Position numbers and translations under genes: made by a program
Notes under the pieces: generated by a model
What the model saw: only the letters and a program-made list of their open reading frames with translations
Told to the model about the DNA's origin: nothing
Database searches by the model: none
Assembly: GCA_027312165.1 (NCBI GenBank)
Contig: DAICXN010000001.1
Location: 46,483 to 110,482, forward strand
Length of the DNA stretch: 64,000 bases
Reading direction: 5' to 3'
Origin: Candidatus Saccharimonadota bacterium
Lineage (GTDB): Bacteria; Patescibacteriota; Saccharimonadia; Saccharimonadales; Saccharimonadaceae
In this document: one piece after another, positions 1-10,620 of the stretch
Position numbering within the stretch: the first letter of the stretch is position 1
Layout: each line of letters begins with the position of its first letter

Positions 1-204
1 AGCTGACTGAACGGCATCATGGCTCATGCAGTCTGTTAGCGAGCCACGAAAACTTGCACCGCGTAGGGCGACGTATACGGCTTCTAGCAAGTTGGTTTTG
101 CCGGTGCCATTTGGTCCAACAATCACGGTTCCAGCCGGACTAAACTTGGTCTCAAATAGCTCGTAAGAGCGAAAGTTGTGTAATTTTATTCTAGAAACTC
201 GCAT
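1..204 (-). CDS. recF: DNA replication/repair protein RecF, N-terminal part (runs off window)
   Basis: Reverse-strand translation MRVSRIKLHNFRSYELFETKFSPAGTVIVGPNGTGKTNLLEAVYVALRGASFRGSL...; RecF N-terminus with Walker A GPNGTGKTN. Confidence 0.85.
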   Translation of the reverse strand, partial: MRVSRIKLHNFRSYELFETKFSPAGTVIVGPNGTGKTNLLEAVYVALRGASFRGSLTDCMSHDAVQSA

Positions 205-278
205 ATTCTTATCTTTATGGTAGCACGGAGCAGCCTTGGTTTGGTATACTTAGGTTCAAGAGATAAATCGGAGGAAAA

Positions 279-833
279 ATGTTTGACACTAAGCCATATG
301 AGGACAGGATAAAACAGGCGCTTGAGCACTTTGATAGTGAGCTTCGCAAGGTGAGGACTGGTCGCGCGCACGCCGGGATGCTTGAAGGGGTGCATGTTGA
401 GGTTTATGGAACCAAGATGCCACTCAATCAGGTGGCTAATGTGACTGCACCTGAGGCGCAGATGCTATTGGTTACTCCTTTTGACCCAGGCAATATTGTG
501 GCTATTTCTGCGGCAATTCGAGACAACCAAACACTTGGCTTTAATCCCTCGGACGATGGTCGAGTGGTTCGCGTACCAGTGCCCAGTCTGACCGAAGAGC
601 GTCGACGTCAGCTTGTGAAGCAAGTCGGCGAGAAAGTGGAGGAGGCGCGAATAGCTGTCAGAAACATTCGCCAGGATGCCCTCAAAGATGCCAAACGGAT
701 GAAGGACGCCAAGGAGATGGGCGAGGATGACTATAAGCGAGTCGAGAAGGAAGTAGACGAGATTGTTTCTAAGACTCAAGCAGATATCGACGAGATGTTC
801 AGGGCGAAAGAAAAGGACGTCTTGACTATTTAA
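279..833 (+). CDS. frr: Ribosome recycling factor
   Basis: ORF with RRF motifs (FDSELRKVRTGRAHAGMLEGV, VPSLTEERRRQLVKQ); SD GGAGG upstream of ATG. Confidence 0.97.
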   Translation: MFDTKPYEDRIKQALEHFDSELRKVRTGRAHAGMLEGVHVEVYGTKMPLNQVANVTAPEAQMLLVTPFDPGNIVAISAAIRDNQTLGFNPSDDGRVVRVPVPSLTEERRRQLVKQVGEKVEEARIAVRNIRQDALKDAKRMKDAKEMGEDDYKRVEKEVDEIVSKTQADIDEMFRAKEKDVLTI

Positions 834-1249
834 TGAGCGATCGGCCATCAGATCGCGTCAAGGCGCTCGGGATCTCTCTTGGTGGTGTTGTCGTTATGGG
901 CAGCGGGATTATGGGCGAGCTGGGTATTCGCGAATCGGACGATATCGACTTAATGCTCGAAGAGCGTGTTTTTGAGGGTCTGGCTAATCACGAGGGCTGG
1001 CGCTCTATCGAGCGGGACGGCCGAGAGATATTTGTGCACGATGAATACAAGGTCGAGGCGTGGCGTAGCTGGGTTGCACCTGGCGGTAGCTTGGTGGACT
1101 TCGCAGCAATCTTGCCACAGACGGTAGTTATTCATGATGTACGTTTTGCTACGCTTGAGTATGTACGTGAGTGGAAGCAGTGGTACAACAGAGACAAAGA
1201 TATTGCCGATGTGGCGCTAATTGATGAATACGTGGAGTTAAACAGATGA
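833..1249 (+). CDS. Nucleotidyltransferase-fold protein (putative)
   Basis: GSGIMGELGIRESDDIDLML resembles the GS...DxD nucleotidyltransferase motif; overlaps neighbours as in an operon. Confidence 0.5.
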   Translation: MSDRPSDRVKALGISLGGVVVMGSGIMGELGIRESDDIDLMLEERVFEGLANHEGWRSIERDGREIFVHDEYKVEAWRSWVAPGGSLVDFAAILPQTVVIHDVRFATLEYVREWKQWYNRDKDIADVALIDEYVELNR

Positions 1250-1935
1250 ATGATGTAGCCCCTCGGCACATTGGCTATATTATTGATGGCAACCGTCGTT
1301 GGGCCAAGTCGCACGGCCTACCTACATACGAGGGTCACTTGGCTGGTTATAACGCCATCAAGGATGTTGCCCTGGCGACATTGGAGGCTGGCGTAAAGTA
1401 TATGTCGGCCTATGTCTTTAGTACGGAGAACTGGAAGCGATCTGAGGATGAGGTGAATCGGCTGATGAGTCTAATTATGAAATTATTTAGTAGCGACATA
1501 CACTTTTTTACCGATAATGATGTTAAGCTAGTGGTTCTGGGTACTCGTGAAGGGCTCGATGATAAGATTGTTGCCGCCATCGAGGAGGCCGAGGCGCTAA
1601 CCGCCGATGGTAGTTCAGGTACTTTTGCCTTGTGTTTTAATTATGGCGGTCACCTGGAGATTGCAGAGGCATGTAAAAAAATTGTTCAATCTGGTATTCG
1701 CCCGGAAGATATTACGCCCGATGTGGTTGCAGAAAACCTTTACTCACCAGAGCTGCCGCCATGCGATTTAATTGTCCGCACGAGTGGAGAGCAGCGTCTG
1801 AGTAACTTTATGCTCTGGCGGGCAGCCTACAGTGAATTGATATTTCTCAAAAAGAACTGGCCCGAGATGACAAAGGAGGATGTCTCGGATATAATTAAAG
1901 AATATCAACAGCGTCACCGACGATTTGGAGGTTAA
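1246..1935 (+). CDS. uppS: Isoprenyl (undecaprenyl) diphosphate synthase
   Basis: HIGYIIDGNRRWAK, FSTENWKRS, DLIVRTSGEQRLSNFMLWRAAYSE motifs. Confidence 0.96.
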   Translation: MNDVAPRHIGYIIDGNRRWAKSHGLPTYEGHLAGYNAIKDVALATLEAGVKYMSAYVFSTENWKRSEDEVNRLMSLIMKLFSSDIHFFTDNDVKLVVLGTREGLDDKIVAAIEEAEALTADGSSGTFALCFNYGGHLEIAEACKKIVQSGIRPEDITPDVVAENLYSPELPPCDLIVRTSGEQRLSNFMLWRAAYSELIFLKKNWPEMTKEDVSDIIKEYQQRHRRFGG

Positions 1936-3084
1936 ATGGAACTGCTTTTAGGGATCTTGTTGGGCTTATTTGTACTGGTCGTACTCGTAGTTGTTCATGA
2001 GCTTGGACATGCGATTGTTGCACGTCGCAATGGTGTAGTGGTCGAAGAATTTGGTATTGGATTTCCGCCCAGGGCTTGGAAGAAAAAACTCAAGAACGGC
2101 GTACTTTTTTCTTTGAACTGGCTACCTCTAGGCGGCTATGTCAAGTTGAAAGGTGAGCACGACTCCGCGCGCGGCAAGGGTACGTATGGTCAGGCTAGTT
2201 TTTGGGTTAAGACCAAGATACTTCTAGCCGGAGTGGCTGTTAACTGGCTGGTCGCGGCGTTACTTTTTGGGGTTATATCTCTTTGGGGGCTGCCGAAGCT
2301 TTTCTCGGATCAAGTAGTTTTGCCATTTGACAATAATGTTACTTATTCGCCGTTAATTATTCAGCAGGTTGGTGAGGGCTCACCAGCAGAAGACGCTGGC
2401 CTCAAGCCAGGTGATGAGATAACTCAGCTCAATGATCAGAAAATCGTTACAGCCTCTCAAATCAGCGAGGCAACCAAGAGCTTGGCGGGCCAGGAAGTGA
2501 TTATTCGATATGAAAGAGCTGGCGAGACCCGCTCCACTATAGCTCAGCTTAACTCGGCTGATGAGGCAATCGACGGGGGTTATTTGGGTGTAGCGTCCGG
2601 ACAGTCTGAGACTATTAATGCCACCTGGTCAGCGCCAATCTTGGGCATAGCGACTGCTGGCCAGATGACCTACGAGGTGATTGGAGGGCTCGGTGAGACG
2701 GTGGCAAAGCTGTTTAGCGGTTTCTTTGGGCAGTTCGCAGCAAGTGACGAAACTAGAGTGGAGGCCAGGCAGGACCTGACGAAGGTTGGCGAGAGCGTGG
2801 CGGGCCCAATTGGTATTCTCGGTGTGATATTTCCTTCGGTTCTTGAGGCTGGACTGACCCAAATATTGCTACTTGCGGCGATAATTTCGCTAACTCTCGC
2901 AGTCATGAATATGCTACCAATACCAGCCTTAGATGGTGGCCGCTGGTTTACCATGACGATATTTCGCCTACTTCGAAAGGACCTGACTAAAGAGAGAGAA
3001 GAGAGCATACAAGTGATCGGCTTTTTGATCTTAATGGCTTTAATGATACTAGTAACCTGGAGCGACCTTGGAAAATTATTCTAA
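1936..3084 (+). CDS. rseP: RIP metalloprotease RseP-like (M50), PDZ domain
   Basis: HELGHAIVARRNG zinc motif, PDZ-like LKPGDEITQLND, NMLPIPALDGGR motif. Confidence 0.93.
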   Translation: MELLLGILLGLFVLVVLVVVHELGHAIVARRNGVVVEEFGIGFPPRAWKKKLKNGVLFSLNWLPLGGYVKLKGEHDSARGKGTYGQASFWVKTKILLAGVAVNWLVAALLFGVISLWGLPKLFSDQVVLPFDNNVTYSPLIIQQVGEGSPAEDAGLKPGDEITQLNDQKIVTASQISEATKSLAGQEVIIRYERAGETRSTIAQLNSADEAIDGGYLGVASGQSETINATWSAPILGIATAGQMTYEVIGGLGETVAKLFSGFFGQFAASDETRVEARQDLTKVGESVAGPIGILGVIFPSVLEAGLTQILLLAAIISLTLAVMNMLPIPALDGGRWFTMTIFRLLRKDLTKEREESIQVIGFLILMALMILVTWSDLGKLF

Positions 3085-3889
3085 ACCCCAATCAGCTGGC
3101 CGCAGAAAGAGCATTAAAGGTTGGTATTGGCTAATCGTCCTGCCAGTATGGACATATGTAGCGTTCCTGCTCGCCCAGCTTGCGGTGGTAGCGGGGCAGA
3201 TGTTGATGATGGCCCTGGGTGTGTCGCTTGATGCGGTAAATCAAACTCTCTATGTCACCACTCTTTCAGCGCTAATTTATATCTTGGCGGTGGTTATAGT
3301 GACTGGTCTGCCGTATCTATTTTGGCGGCGAAAAACAACTCGCAGGGAGTTAGGGGCGCATGCTTGGCCGGCCTGGATGGACATATTGCTGACCGTGCCT
3401 ACCTATGTGGTCTACATGATAGTGACGGCACTGCTTTTGAGCGTGGTTGTTAAGCTTCTGCCCGGCATAGATCTCGAGCAGTCGCAACAGCTTCCATTTA
3501 GTCAAACCATGCTAGCTAGCCAGTGGCACTATCTGTTAGCCTTTTTGACTCTGGTGGTGTTCGCGCCCGTTGCAGAGGAGATACTTTTTCGCGGTTATTT
3601 GTATGGTAAGTTACGACGATCTGCCCCTGTCTGGCTGGCGATTATTATAACCAGCGTGACCTTTGGGGCGGCTCATTTGTGGGGCGGGGCAGGTCAGCCG
3701 CTACAGTGGGCAGTATTTTTTGACACGATGGCCTTAAGCGTTGTTCTATGTGTGCTAAGGGAGCAGACGGGTGCTATATGGGCCAGCGTCCTGGTTCACG
3801 CCCTGAAAAATGGAATCGCTTTCTACTTACTGTTTGTCAATCCACAGCTGATCGAGCAAATACAAGCGGCCATATTGCCATTACTATAG
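3068..3889 (+). CDS. CPBP family intramembrane metalloprotease
   Basis: PVAEEILFRGYLYGKLRR and FGAAHLWGG motifs, multiple TM segments. Confidence 0.88.
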   Translation: MENYSKPQSAGRRKSIKGWYWLIVLPVWTYVAFLLAQLAVVAGQMLMMALGVSLDAVNQTLYVTTLSALIYILAVVIVTGLPYLFWRRKTTRRELGAHAWPAWMDILLTVPTYVVYMIVTALLLSVVVKLLPGIDLEQSQQLPFSQTMLASQWHYLLAFLTLVVFAPVAEEILFRGYLYGKLRRSAPVWLAIIITSVTFGAAHLWGGAGQPLQWAVFFDTMALSVVLCVLREQTGAIWASVLVHALKNGIAFYLLFVNPQLIEQIQAAILPLL

Positions 3890-3899
3890 GAGGATTATT

Positions 3900-5141
3900 A
3901 TGAGAGTGAGTCAATTATTTACTAAAACTAGCAAAACTGCACCAGGTGATGAGATATCTAAAAATGCCCAGCTACTAATTAGGGCTGGCTTCATACACAA
4001 GGAAATGGCCGGCGTCTATACTTATTTACCGCTGGGAAAGAGAGTGTTAGACAAGATAATCCAGGTTATTCGAGAGGAGATGAATCGCGTTGGTGGCAAT
4101 GAGGTGAGCTTAACTGCGCTTCAGCCAAAGGATACCTGGGAGGCTTCGGGTCGCTGGAGCGACGAGGTGATGGATGTGTGGTTTAAGACTCGACTGGCAA
4201 ATGGTGCCGAGTTGGGCCTAGCACCTACTCATGAGGAGCCGCTAACGAAGCTAATGAAAAGCTTCATCTCTAGCCACAAGGACTTGCCGGTTTACCCCTA
4301 CCAATTCCAGATAAAGTTTCGCAATGAGCTAAGATCAAAATCTGGATTGATGCGTGGCCGTGAGTTTTGGATGAAGGACCTGTATAGCTTTTCGCGTAGC
4401 GAAGATGAGCACAACGAGTTCTATCAACGGATGTCGGATGCATATGACATGGTTTACCGGAGATTAGGTATCGGTGATATAACCTATAAGACTTTTGCCT
4501 CGGGTGGCAGTTTCTCTAAATATAGTCACGAATTCCAGACGGTTTCTGATGTGGGCGAGGATACTATCTATATCCACGAGGGTAGGCGACTGGCTATCAA
4601 TGAGGAGGTGTATAACGACGAGGTTCTAGCTGATCTAAACTTAAATCGAGACGAACTGATTGAAAAAAGAGCCGTTGAGGTAGGTAATATATTTACTCTT
4701 GGGACGCGCTTCTCCGATGCTTTTGACTTAAACTACACTGATGAGAATGGTGACAGTAAGCGAGTATTTATGGGTAGTTATGGCATAGGTCCTTCCAGGC
4801 TTATGGGCTTGCTGGCCGAACACTTCGCAGATGACAAAGGGTTGGTGTGGCCTAAAAATGTGGCCCCTTATCGAGTTTACCTGGTCTCGATCGGCGAAAA
4901 TGGTTCGCGCGAAGCAGATAGACTGTACGATGAGCTTACGCGAGAAGGTATAGAGGTAATTTACGATGATCGCGATGAGCGTCCGGGCCGTAAGTTCGCC
5001 GACGCCGAGCTTATGGGTATTCCGTACCGGCTCATTGTAAGCGATCGGCTGGTCGAATCTGGCCAGCTGGAAATAGTCGATCGATCTTCCGGTGAGCAGA
5101 GGCTATTGACAGCCCCAGAGGTGCTTGCTATACTCAGGTAG
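3900..5141 (+). CDS. proS: Prolyl-tRNA synthetase, short form
   Basis: Class II aaRS motifs (FRNELRSKSGLMRGREFWMKDLYSFSR, GSYGIGPSRLMG); only 413 aa. Confidence 0.95.
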   Translation: MRVSQLFTKTSKTAPGDEISKNAQLLIRAGFIHKEMAGVYTYLPLGKRVLDKIIQVIREEMNRVGGNEVSLTALQPKDTWEASGRWSDEVMDVWFKTRLANGAELGLAPTHEEPLTKLMKSFISSHKDLPVYPYQFQIKFRNELRSKSGLMRGREFWMKDLYSFSRSEDEHNEFYQRMSDAYDMVYRRLGIGDITYKTFASGGSFSKYSHEFQTVSDVGEDTIYIHEGRRLAINEEVYNDEVLADLNLNRDELIEKRAVEVGNIFTLGTRFSDAFDLNYTDENGDSKRVFMGSYGIGPSRLMGLLAEHFADDKGLVWPKNVAPYRVYLVSIGENGSREADRLYDELTREGIEVIYDDRDERPGRKFADAELMGIPYRLIVSDRLVESGQLEIVDRSSGEQRLLTAPEVLAILR

Positions 5142-5231
5142 CTTAGTTTATTTATGGCTTAAAACGCTACATATAGAGCATCAGAAAATTTATTTACGCT
5201 AGATATATTAGCACAGGAGTATATTAGAATT

Positions 5232-5687
5232 ATGAAAAAAGCATATCAAATAACAGCAGAGGGCAAAAAAGAGCTAGAGTTGGAGCTGGCTGAATTGAAG
5301 GGCCGACGTGGCGAAATTGCCGAAAAGATTGCCTCTGCTCGTGATTTTGGTGATTTAAGTGAGAATGCCGAATATGACGCAGCTCGTGAGGAGCAAGGCT
5401 TGGTGGAAACGAGAATTGCAGAAATCGAGGACATTTTGCAGCAAGCAGAAATTATCAAGTCATCAAAGGGTTCTAGTGTTGGTCTGGGTTGCACGGTTGA
5501 GCTGAAGTCAGTTGTAAAGACTGTGGTCTATAAGTTAGTCGGCCCCGTTGAGGCCAATCCTTTGGAGGGTAAAATATCAAACGAGTCACCAATTGGCCAG
5601 CAGCTGATGGGCAAAAAGGTCGGTGAGCGCATAGATATCTCTACGCCGAAGGGCGAGACTTCCTACGAGATCATCAAGATCGGCTAG
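5232..5687 (+). CDS. greA: Transcription elongation factor GreA
   Basis: N-terminal coiled coil with GDLSENAEYDAAREEQ motif. Confidence 0.97.
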   Translation: MKKAYQITAEGKKELELELAELKGRRGEIAEKIASARDFGDLSENAEYDAAREEQGLVETRIAEIEDILQQAEIIKSSKGSSVGLGCTVELKSVVKTVVYKLVGPVEANPLEGKISNESPIGQQLMGKKVGERIDISTPKGETSYEIIKIG

Positions 5688-5727
5688 TTCTAAGCGTGGT
5701 GCCACATTGTGCTATACTGTAACAGAT

Positions 5728-7245
5728 ATGGCAACACTACAAGATTATCGAAATGAACGGCTACGAAAGCTAGAAGAGCTAAAGCAGCTCGGCTTCAATG
5801 CCTATCCATCAACAGCTGAACGCACCCATCGCCTCGATGAGATAGTCGATAGGTTTGACGAAATGACGGGGCAGGTGGTCAGTGTGGCTGGGCGCATCAC
5901 TGGGTTAAGGAAGTTTGGCAAGCTGGCCTTTATTGTTATTCGAGATAGCTCGTCGGAAATCCAGCTATTTTTACATGCCCCTGACGTCGCTGAAACAGTT
6001 TCCGAACAAGGCCTGGTTGGAATGAAGCAGCTCAATTTGCTAGACACCGGAGATTTTATCCAGGCCAAAGGCGAAGTCATCAGAACCAAGACCGGCGAAA
6101 AATCAGTTGGGGTCAAAGAATTGCGGCTACTGAGTAAGTCTCTGCGACCACTACCTACAGAGCTGACCAACAAAGAGGAACGATTCCGGCGTCGTTACGT
6201 TGACATGAACGTCAATCCTGAAGTTCGCCAGCGGTTTATCCGTCGTTCTAAATTTTGGACAGCGACAAGAGATTTTCTGAATCAAGAGGGCTTTATTGAG
6301 ATTAATAATGCCGTTCTCGAGGCGACAGCTGGTGGGGCGGATGCTAATCCGTTCGTGACTCACATGGATGCACTAGACCAGAGTTTTTATTTGAGGATTA
6401 GTCACGAGCTGCCTTTGAAGCGACTACTAGTGGCTGGATTTGATAAGGTTTATGACATAGGCCCGCGGTTTCGTAACGAAAATTACACCGAGGAGCATTT
6501 GCCGGAGCACAATGCTATGGAGTGGTACTGGGCTTACGCTGATTGGCAAAAGGGCATGGAGCTCACCGAGCGGATGATTCGCTATATAGTCGATCAGACA
6601 TGGGGGACTCGTCAGTTTACTTTGGCAAACGGTCATCAGGTTGATTTTGGCGTCGACGGCGAGGCTTTCCCGAGAATTAGCTTTGTCGAAATACTAAAAG
6701 AGCAGTACGACATTGATGTATTTGATTCAACGATCGAAGAGATTCAGGCTAAGCTGCGAGAGCATGGCTTAGAGGTAGAAAAAGTCGACAATCGTATCCG
6801 CAACCTTGATAAGTTGTGGAAGAAATACAGAAAGGCCATCGCTGGACCAGCGTTTTTGGTAGATATACCTGTGTTCATGCAGCCGCTAGCCAAGGCTAGC
6901 ACCCAGGATTCAAGGTTGTCTGAGCAGTTTAACTTGGTTTTTGGCGGCAGCGAAATGTGTAAGGCCTATAGTGAGCTGAATGATCCTATCGATCAATTTA
7001 ACAGATTCGTTGAGCAGCAGGCGATGCGCGATGCAGGCGATGATGAGGCGCAGATGCTTGACATTGACTTTGTTGAAGCGCTTGAGTATGGCATGCCACC
7101 AGCTTGTGGACTCGGTTATAGCGAGCGGGTATTTTGGAGCCTCGAGGGTGTGACGGCTCGAGAGGGTGTGCCGTTTCCGCATTTGCGTAGCGAAATTGAT
7201 GAAACTACTAAGGAAATTTATCCAGAAATAAGGTTCGAAGCCTGA
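5728..7245 (+). CDS. lysS: Lysyl-tRNA synthetase (class II)
   Basis: Class II motifs RFRNENYTEEHLPEHNAMEWYWAY, RRRYVDMNVNPEVRQRF; ATG at 5728 preferred over the upstream TTG; -10 TATACT at 5713-5718. Confidence 0.95.
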   Translation: MATLQDYRNERLRKLEELKQLGFNAYPSTAERTHRLDEIVDRFDEMTGQVVSVAGRITGLRKFGKLAFIVIRDSSSEIQLFLHAPDVAETVSEQGLVGMKQLNLLDTGDFIQAKGEVIRTKTGEKSVGVKELRLLSKSLRPLPTELTNKEERFRRRYVDMNVNPEVRQRFIRRSKFWTATRDFLNQEGFIEINNAVLEATAGGADANPFVTHMDALDQSFYLRISHELPLKRLLVAGFDKVYDIGPRFRNENYTEEHLPEHNAMEWYWAYADWQKGMELTERMIRYIVDQTWGTRQFTLANGHQVDFGVDGEAFPRISFVEILKEQYDIDVFDSTIEEIQAKLREHGLEVEKVDNRIRNLDKLWKKYRKAIAGPAFLVDIPVFMQPLAKASTQDSRLSEQFNLVFGGSEMCKAYSELNDPIDQFNRFVEQQAMRDAGDDEAQMLDIDFVEALEYGMPPACGLGYSERVFWSLEGVTAREGVPFPHLRSEIDETTKEIYPEIRFEA

Positions 7246-7664
7246 TGAGGCCAGCTCAGGCTGAGAGAGCGCTATATTCACTATTGGTGGTTATTGCTAT
7301 CGCGGCGTTGATTGGCTGCGTATTCTTACTCAGCCAAGCAGAGTCGGCGGAGCTCGCAGTGTTTGAGTTGACAGCGTTTAGCGTGAGCGTGGTGGCGGTG
7401 ACGCTGGCTGTTCTTGGCTCAATATCCAGTATCCATCAAACTAGGGAGGTGCGTCGCATAGCTCGAACTATCCGTGAAGCACTCGAGGGTTTGAAGGAGC
7501 TTGATCGTGACACGGAGTCGCTTAAGCGTGGTATTGCCCAGGACTATGAACTTTCGCGCGATATCGCCGAAGCACTAGCGGAGGCTGGTATCATCGAAGA
7601 TGAAGGCAAGCGCCACGCGATAGCAGGAAAAATCGAACACAAAATTCGCAACAGGCAGAGCTAA
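7245..7664 (+). CDS. Hypothetical membrane protein with C-terminal coiled coil
   Basis: Two hydrophobic segments; ATGA overlap with lysS stop. Confidence 0.6.
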   Translation: MRPAQAERALYSLLVVIAIAALIGCVFLLSQAESAELAVFELTAFSVSVVAVTLAVLGSISSIHQTREVRRIARTIREALEGLKELDRDTESLKRGIAQDYELSRDIAEALAEAGIIEDEGKRHAIAGKIEHKIRNRQS

Positions 7665-7739
7665 GTTGATTTGAGGCAGCCACACGATATCCTTGGCCTA
7701 ATTTAGTTTAATGGATTGGTGCTATAATTAGATTTAAAT

Positions 7740-8465
7740 ATGATTGAACTAAAAAATGTAACAAAAACCTACGGCAAAAAGCAGAATTTGTTTACTGCTT
7801 TAGACGACGTGAGCCTGAGTATACCGGAAGGGGCAAGTGTCGCTATACTTGGCAAGTCCGGGAGCGGCAAGTCAACACTTATGCATGCGATGAGCGGGCT
7901 TGACCGGCCACAGCAGGGCGAGGTAATTGTTGATGGCCAAGATATATTGAAGTTGAAGCAAAAAGCAGTCGACAAATTTAGAGCCGAGAAGATTGGTTTT
8001 ATCTTTCAGAGTTTTTTTGTCCAGGGAAATGAAAGTGTCTATGACAACGTTAGTTTACCGCTTGAGATTGCCAAGATTCCGCGAGCCGAGCGTAAGCGCA
8101 GGGTCCAGCGAGCGCTAACTAGTGTAGAGATGCTTGATAAGGTGCGCAATAAGGCAAAGGATCTATCCGGGGGCCAGAAGCAGCGTCTGGCGATTGCTCG
8201 GGCTATTGCCAATGAACCAAAGATTATTTTTGCTGATGAGCCGACTGGTAACCTTGACAGCGTAACCGGTGGACTGGTTGAAGATATGCTGTTTGGCTAT
8301 AACCGCGATCGGGGTGTGACGCTGATTATCGTGACCCACGATCCTGAGCTTGCGGCGAAGTGTGACGTATTGGTAAATATCAAAGATGGCAAAATTGAAT
8401 CAGTTGAGCAAAAGAACCGGAGCGATGAAGCTGATTCATTAGCACGAGAGGTGGTCCAGCAATGA
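7740..8465 (+). CDS. ABC transporter ATP-binding protein (MacB/LolD type)
   Basis: Walker [35 protein letters not shown]. Confidence 0.95.
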   Translation: MIELKNVTKTYGKKQNLFTALDDVSLSIPEGASVAILGKSGSGKSTLMHAMSGLDRPQQGEVIVDGQDILKLKQKAVDKFRAEKIGFIFQSFFVQGNESVYDNVSLPLEIAKIPRAERKRRVQRALTSVEMLDKVRNKAKDLSGGQKQRLAIARAIANEPKIIFADEPTGNLDSVTGGLVEDMLFGYNRDRGVTLIIVTHDPELAAKCDVLVNIKDGKIESVEQKNRSDEADSLAREVVQQ

Positions 8466-9733
8466 AGTTAATTGATACGGTGCGTCGAGCCGGACGAAGT
8501 CTTCGGCAAGCAAAGGCGCGGACGCTACTCACCAGTCTGGCAATTGGCGTGGGGGCGTTTACGATCACCTTGGCTTTAGCGGCTGGAGAGGGTGGTCGAC
8601 AATATGCTAGCGATATTATCAGTAGCAATACCGACGTGCGCGAATTATATGTTCAGCCTAAGGGAGACGACGCTAGTCTTGATCCAACTCGCCCCAGAGA
8701 GTACGTCCCAGGGCCATCAATGCAGTTCGGTGGTGGTTTTTCACAAAAAATGCTCTCAGGCGACGACATTGAAACCTTGGAGGGGCTCGAGAACGTTAGT
8801 GAGGTGACTCCAATCTATAATGCTTCAGCTCTCTATGTCACCAGAGAGGGCCAGAAGAAATATCAAGCAGGGCTAGAGCCCCACAACAGCGCCATCAAAG
8901 ACGAAATCATAGCTGGCAGCACCGATGGTGTCGGTGATAATCAGGTTATTTTGCCGTCAGCTTTTGCTGAGGTGTTAGGGTTACCCCTTAACAGTTCATC
9001 AATTGGCCAAACGGTTGATATTGTCATGGCCAACTCAGTTACCGAAGAACAAAAGACATATACGCTTGAGGTTAAGGCAGTTGTCAAGAGCTCAATCCTT
9101 TCCGCAGTTGGCAGCACCACTCTTCGAGTCAGTCGTGACACCGTGGCAGATATGTACGATTTCAATATGCGAGGTACGCCGCTGGAGGGCGCGTTTTTGG
9201 GGGCAACAGTGCTGGCTACTGACGAGCAGAGCGTTGAAGGTGTCAAAGAGGCCATAAGTGATAAGGGTTATTTGGCTCAAACTGCTGAAGACTTAATGGG
9301 CTTTTTATTCCAGTTCATTAATGTCTTGATGGGGGTTTTGATCGGCTTTGGCGCGTTGGCGGTGTTGACAAGTGTATTTGGTATTATAAACACTCAATAC
9401 ATTTCAGTGCTTGAGCGGACTCAGCAAATCGGTCTGATGAAGGCACTTGGCATGAGGGGACGCGATGTTGGGCGACTGTTTAAGCTAGAGGCGGCCTGGG
9501 TCGGCTTCCTGGGTGGGGCGATCGGCTCAGGTCTAGCGCTACTGGCTGGAACTTTGGCTAACCCTTGGATCTCCGATGCACTTTCGCTAGGTGATTCACA
9601 CTTGCTAATTTTTCAGCCATGGTCATTTGGAGTGGTGGTTGGCGGATTGATGCTGGTGGCGATTGCTTCTGGAATTCTACCGAGTCGCAAGGCTGCTAAG
9701 CTCGACCCTATTGAAGCATTGAGGACGGAGTAG
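8462..9733 (+). CDS. ABC transporter permease (MacB/FtsX type)
   Basis: N-terminal TM, large extracytoplasmic domain, three C-terminal TMs, ERTQQIGLMKALGMR motif; overlaps the ATPase gene. Confidence 0.92.
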   Translation: MKLIDTVRRAGRSLRQAKARTLLTSLAIGVGAFTITLALAAGEGGRQYASDIISSNTDVRELYVQPKGDDASLDPTRPREYVPGPSMQFGGGFSQKMLSGDDIETLEGLENVSEVTPIYNASALYVTREGQKKYQAGLEPHNSAIKDEIIAGSTDGVGDNQVILPSAFAEVLGLPLNSSSIGQTVDIVMANSVTEEQKTYTLEVKAVVKSSILSAVGSTTLRVSRDTVADMYDFNMRGTPLEGAFLGATVLATDEQSVEGVKEAISDKGYLAQTAEDLMGFLFQFINVLMGVLIGFGALAVLTSVFGIINTQYISVLERTQQIGLMKALGMRGRDVGRLFKLEAAWVGFLGGAIGSGLALLAGTLANPWISDALSLGDSHLLIFQPWSFGVVVGGLMLVAIASGILPSRKAAKLDPIEALRTE

Positions 9734-9738
9734 TTGAT

Positions 9739-10578
9739 ATGATGGACTGGTGGCAGGCGATTATACTAGGAGTCGTTGAGGGCCTGACTGAGTTTCTTCC
9801 GATTTCAAGTACAGGGCACGTGACAATTATTAGTAAGCTGTTTGGTTTCACTATTAACTCTCCCGATATAACAGCCTTTACGGCGATTATTCAAATCGGT
9901 GCGATTGTAGCGGCAATTTTGTTTTTCAGAAAAGACATAGTTCGCATTGCTTTGGCGTGGCTTGATGGACTCTTTAATAAAAAAAGGCGCGATAACGTAG
10001 ACTATCGCTTTGGGTGGGCGGTTTTGATAGGGTCACTGCCGATAGGAATTATTGGACTGCTATTTAAGGATCACATCGAAACGACGCTGAGAAGTCTATG
10101 GGTGGTGGCGGTGATGCTCATTGTTTGGAGTGCTGTGATGTGGCTAGCCGACACTCGCACAACTCAAAAGCGCGGCGAAAAAGATACCAAATGGCACGAT
10201 ACGCTGTTGATCGGCCTAGCCCAATGTCTGGCTCTAATACCTGGCGTCTCACGCTCGGGGGCGACAATTTCAGTCGGTCTCTTCCGGGGCTTCGATCGAG
10301 TTACGGCTACGCGCTTAGCTTTCTTTCTTGGGATACCGGCGTTACTCGCGGCTGGTGTGTTTCAGGCGGCTACGCAATATGAGCATATCTCGAATGGAGT
10401 TGGATGGGGTGCCACAATTATCGCCACAATTTTTTCATTTATTGCCGGCTATGCGGCGGTAGCGTGGCTGATTGGGTTTATCTCAAAGCACAGCTATAAA
10501 GGATTTGTTGTGTATCGAGTGTGTCTTGGACTGTTAATCATGATTCTTTTGACTACCGGAGTGGTGCCAGCTGTTTAG
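9739..10578 (+). CDS. uppP: Undecaprenyl-diphosphatase (BacA/UppP)
   Basis: GVVEGLTEFLPISSTGHVTI and PGVSRSGATIS motifs. Confidence 0.96.
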   Translation: MMDWWQAIILGVVEGLTEFLPISSTGHVTIISKLFGFTINSPDITAFTAIIQIGAIVAAILFFRKDIVRIALAWLDGLFNKKRRDNVDYRFGWAVLIGSLPIGIIGLLFKDHIETTLRSLWVVAVMLIVWSAVMWLADTRTTQKRGEKDTKWHDTLLIGLAQCLALIPGVSRSGATISVGLFRGFDRVTATRLAFFLGIPALLAAGVFQAATQYEHISNGVGWGATIIATIFSFIAGYAAVAWLIGFISKHSYKGFVVYRVCLGLLIMILLTTGVVPAV

Positions 10579-10620
10579 ATTGGTGCATCAAGGCTGAAGA
10601 GTATCTGCTACAATAGAGCC

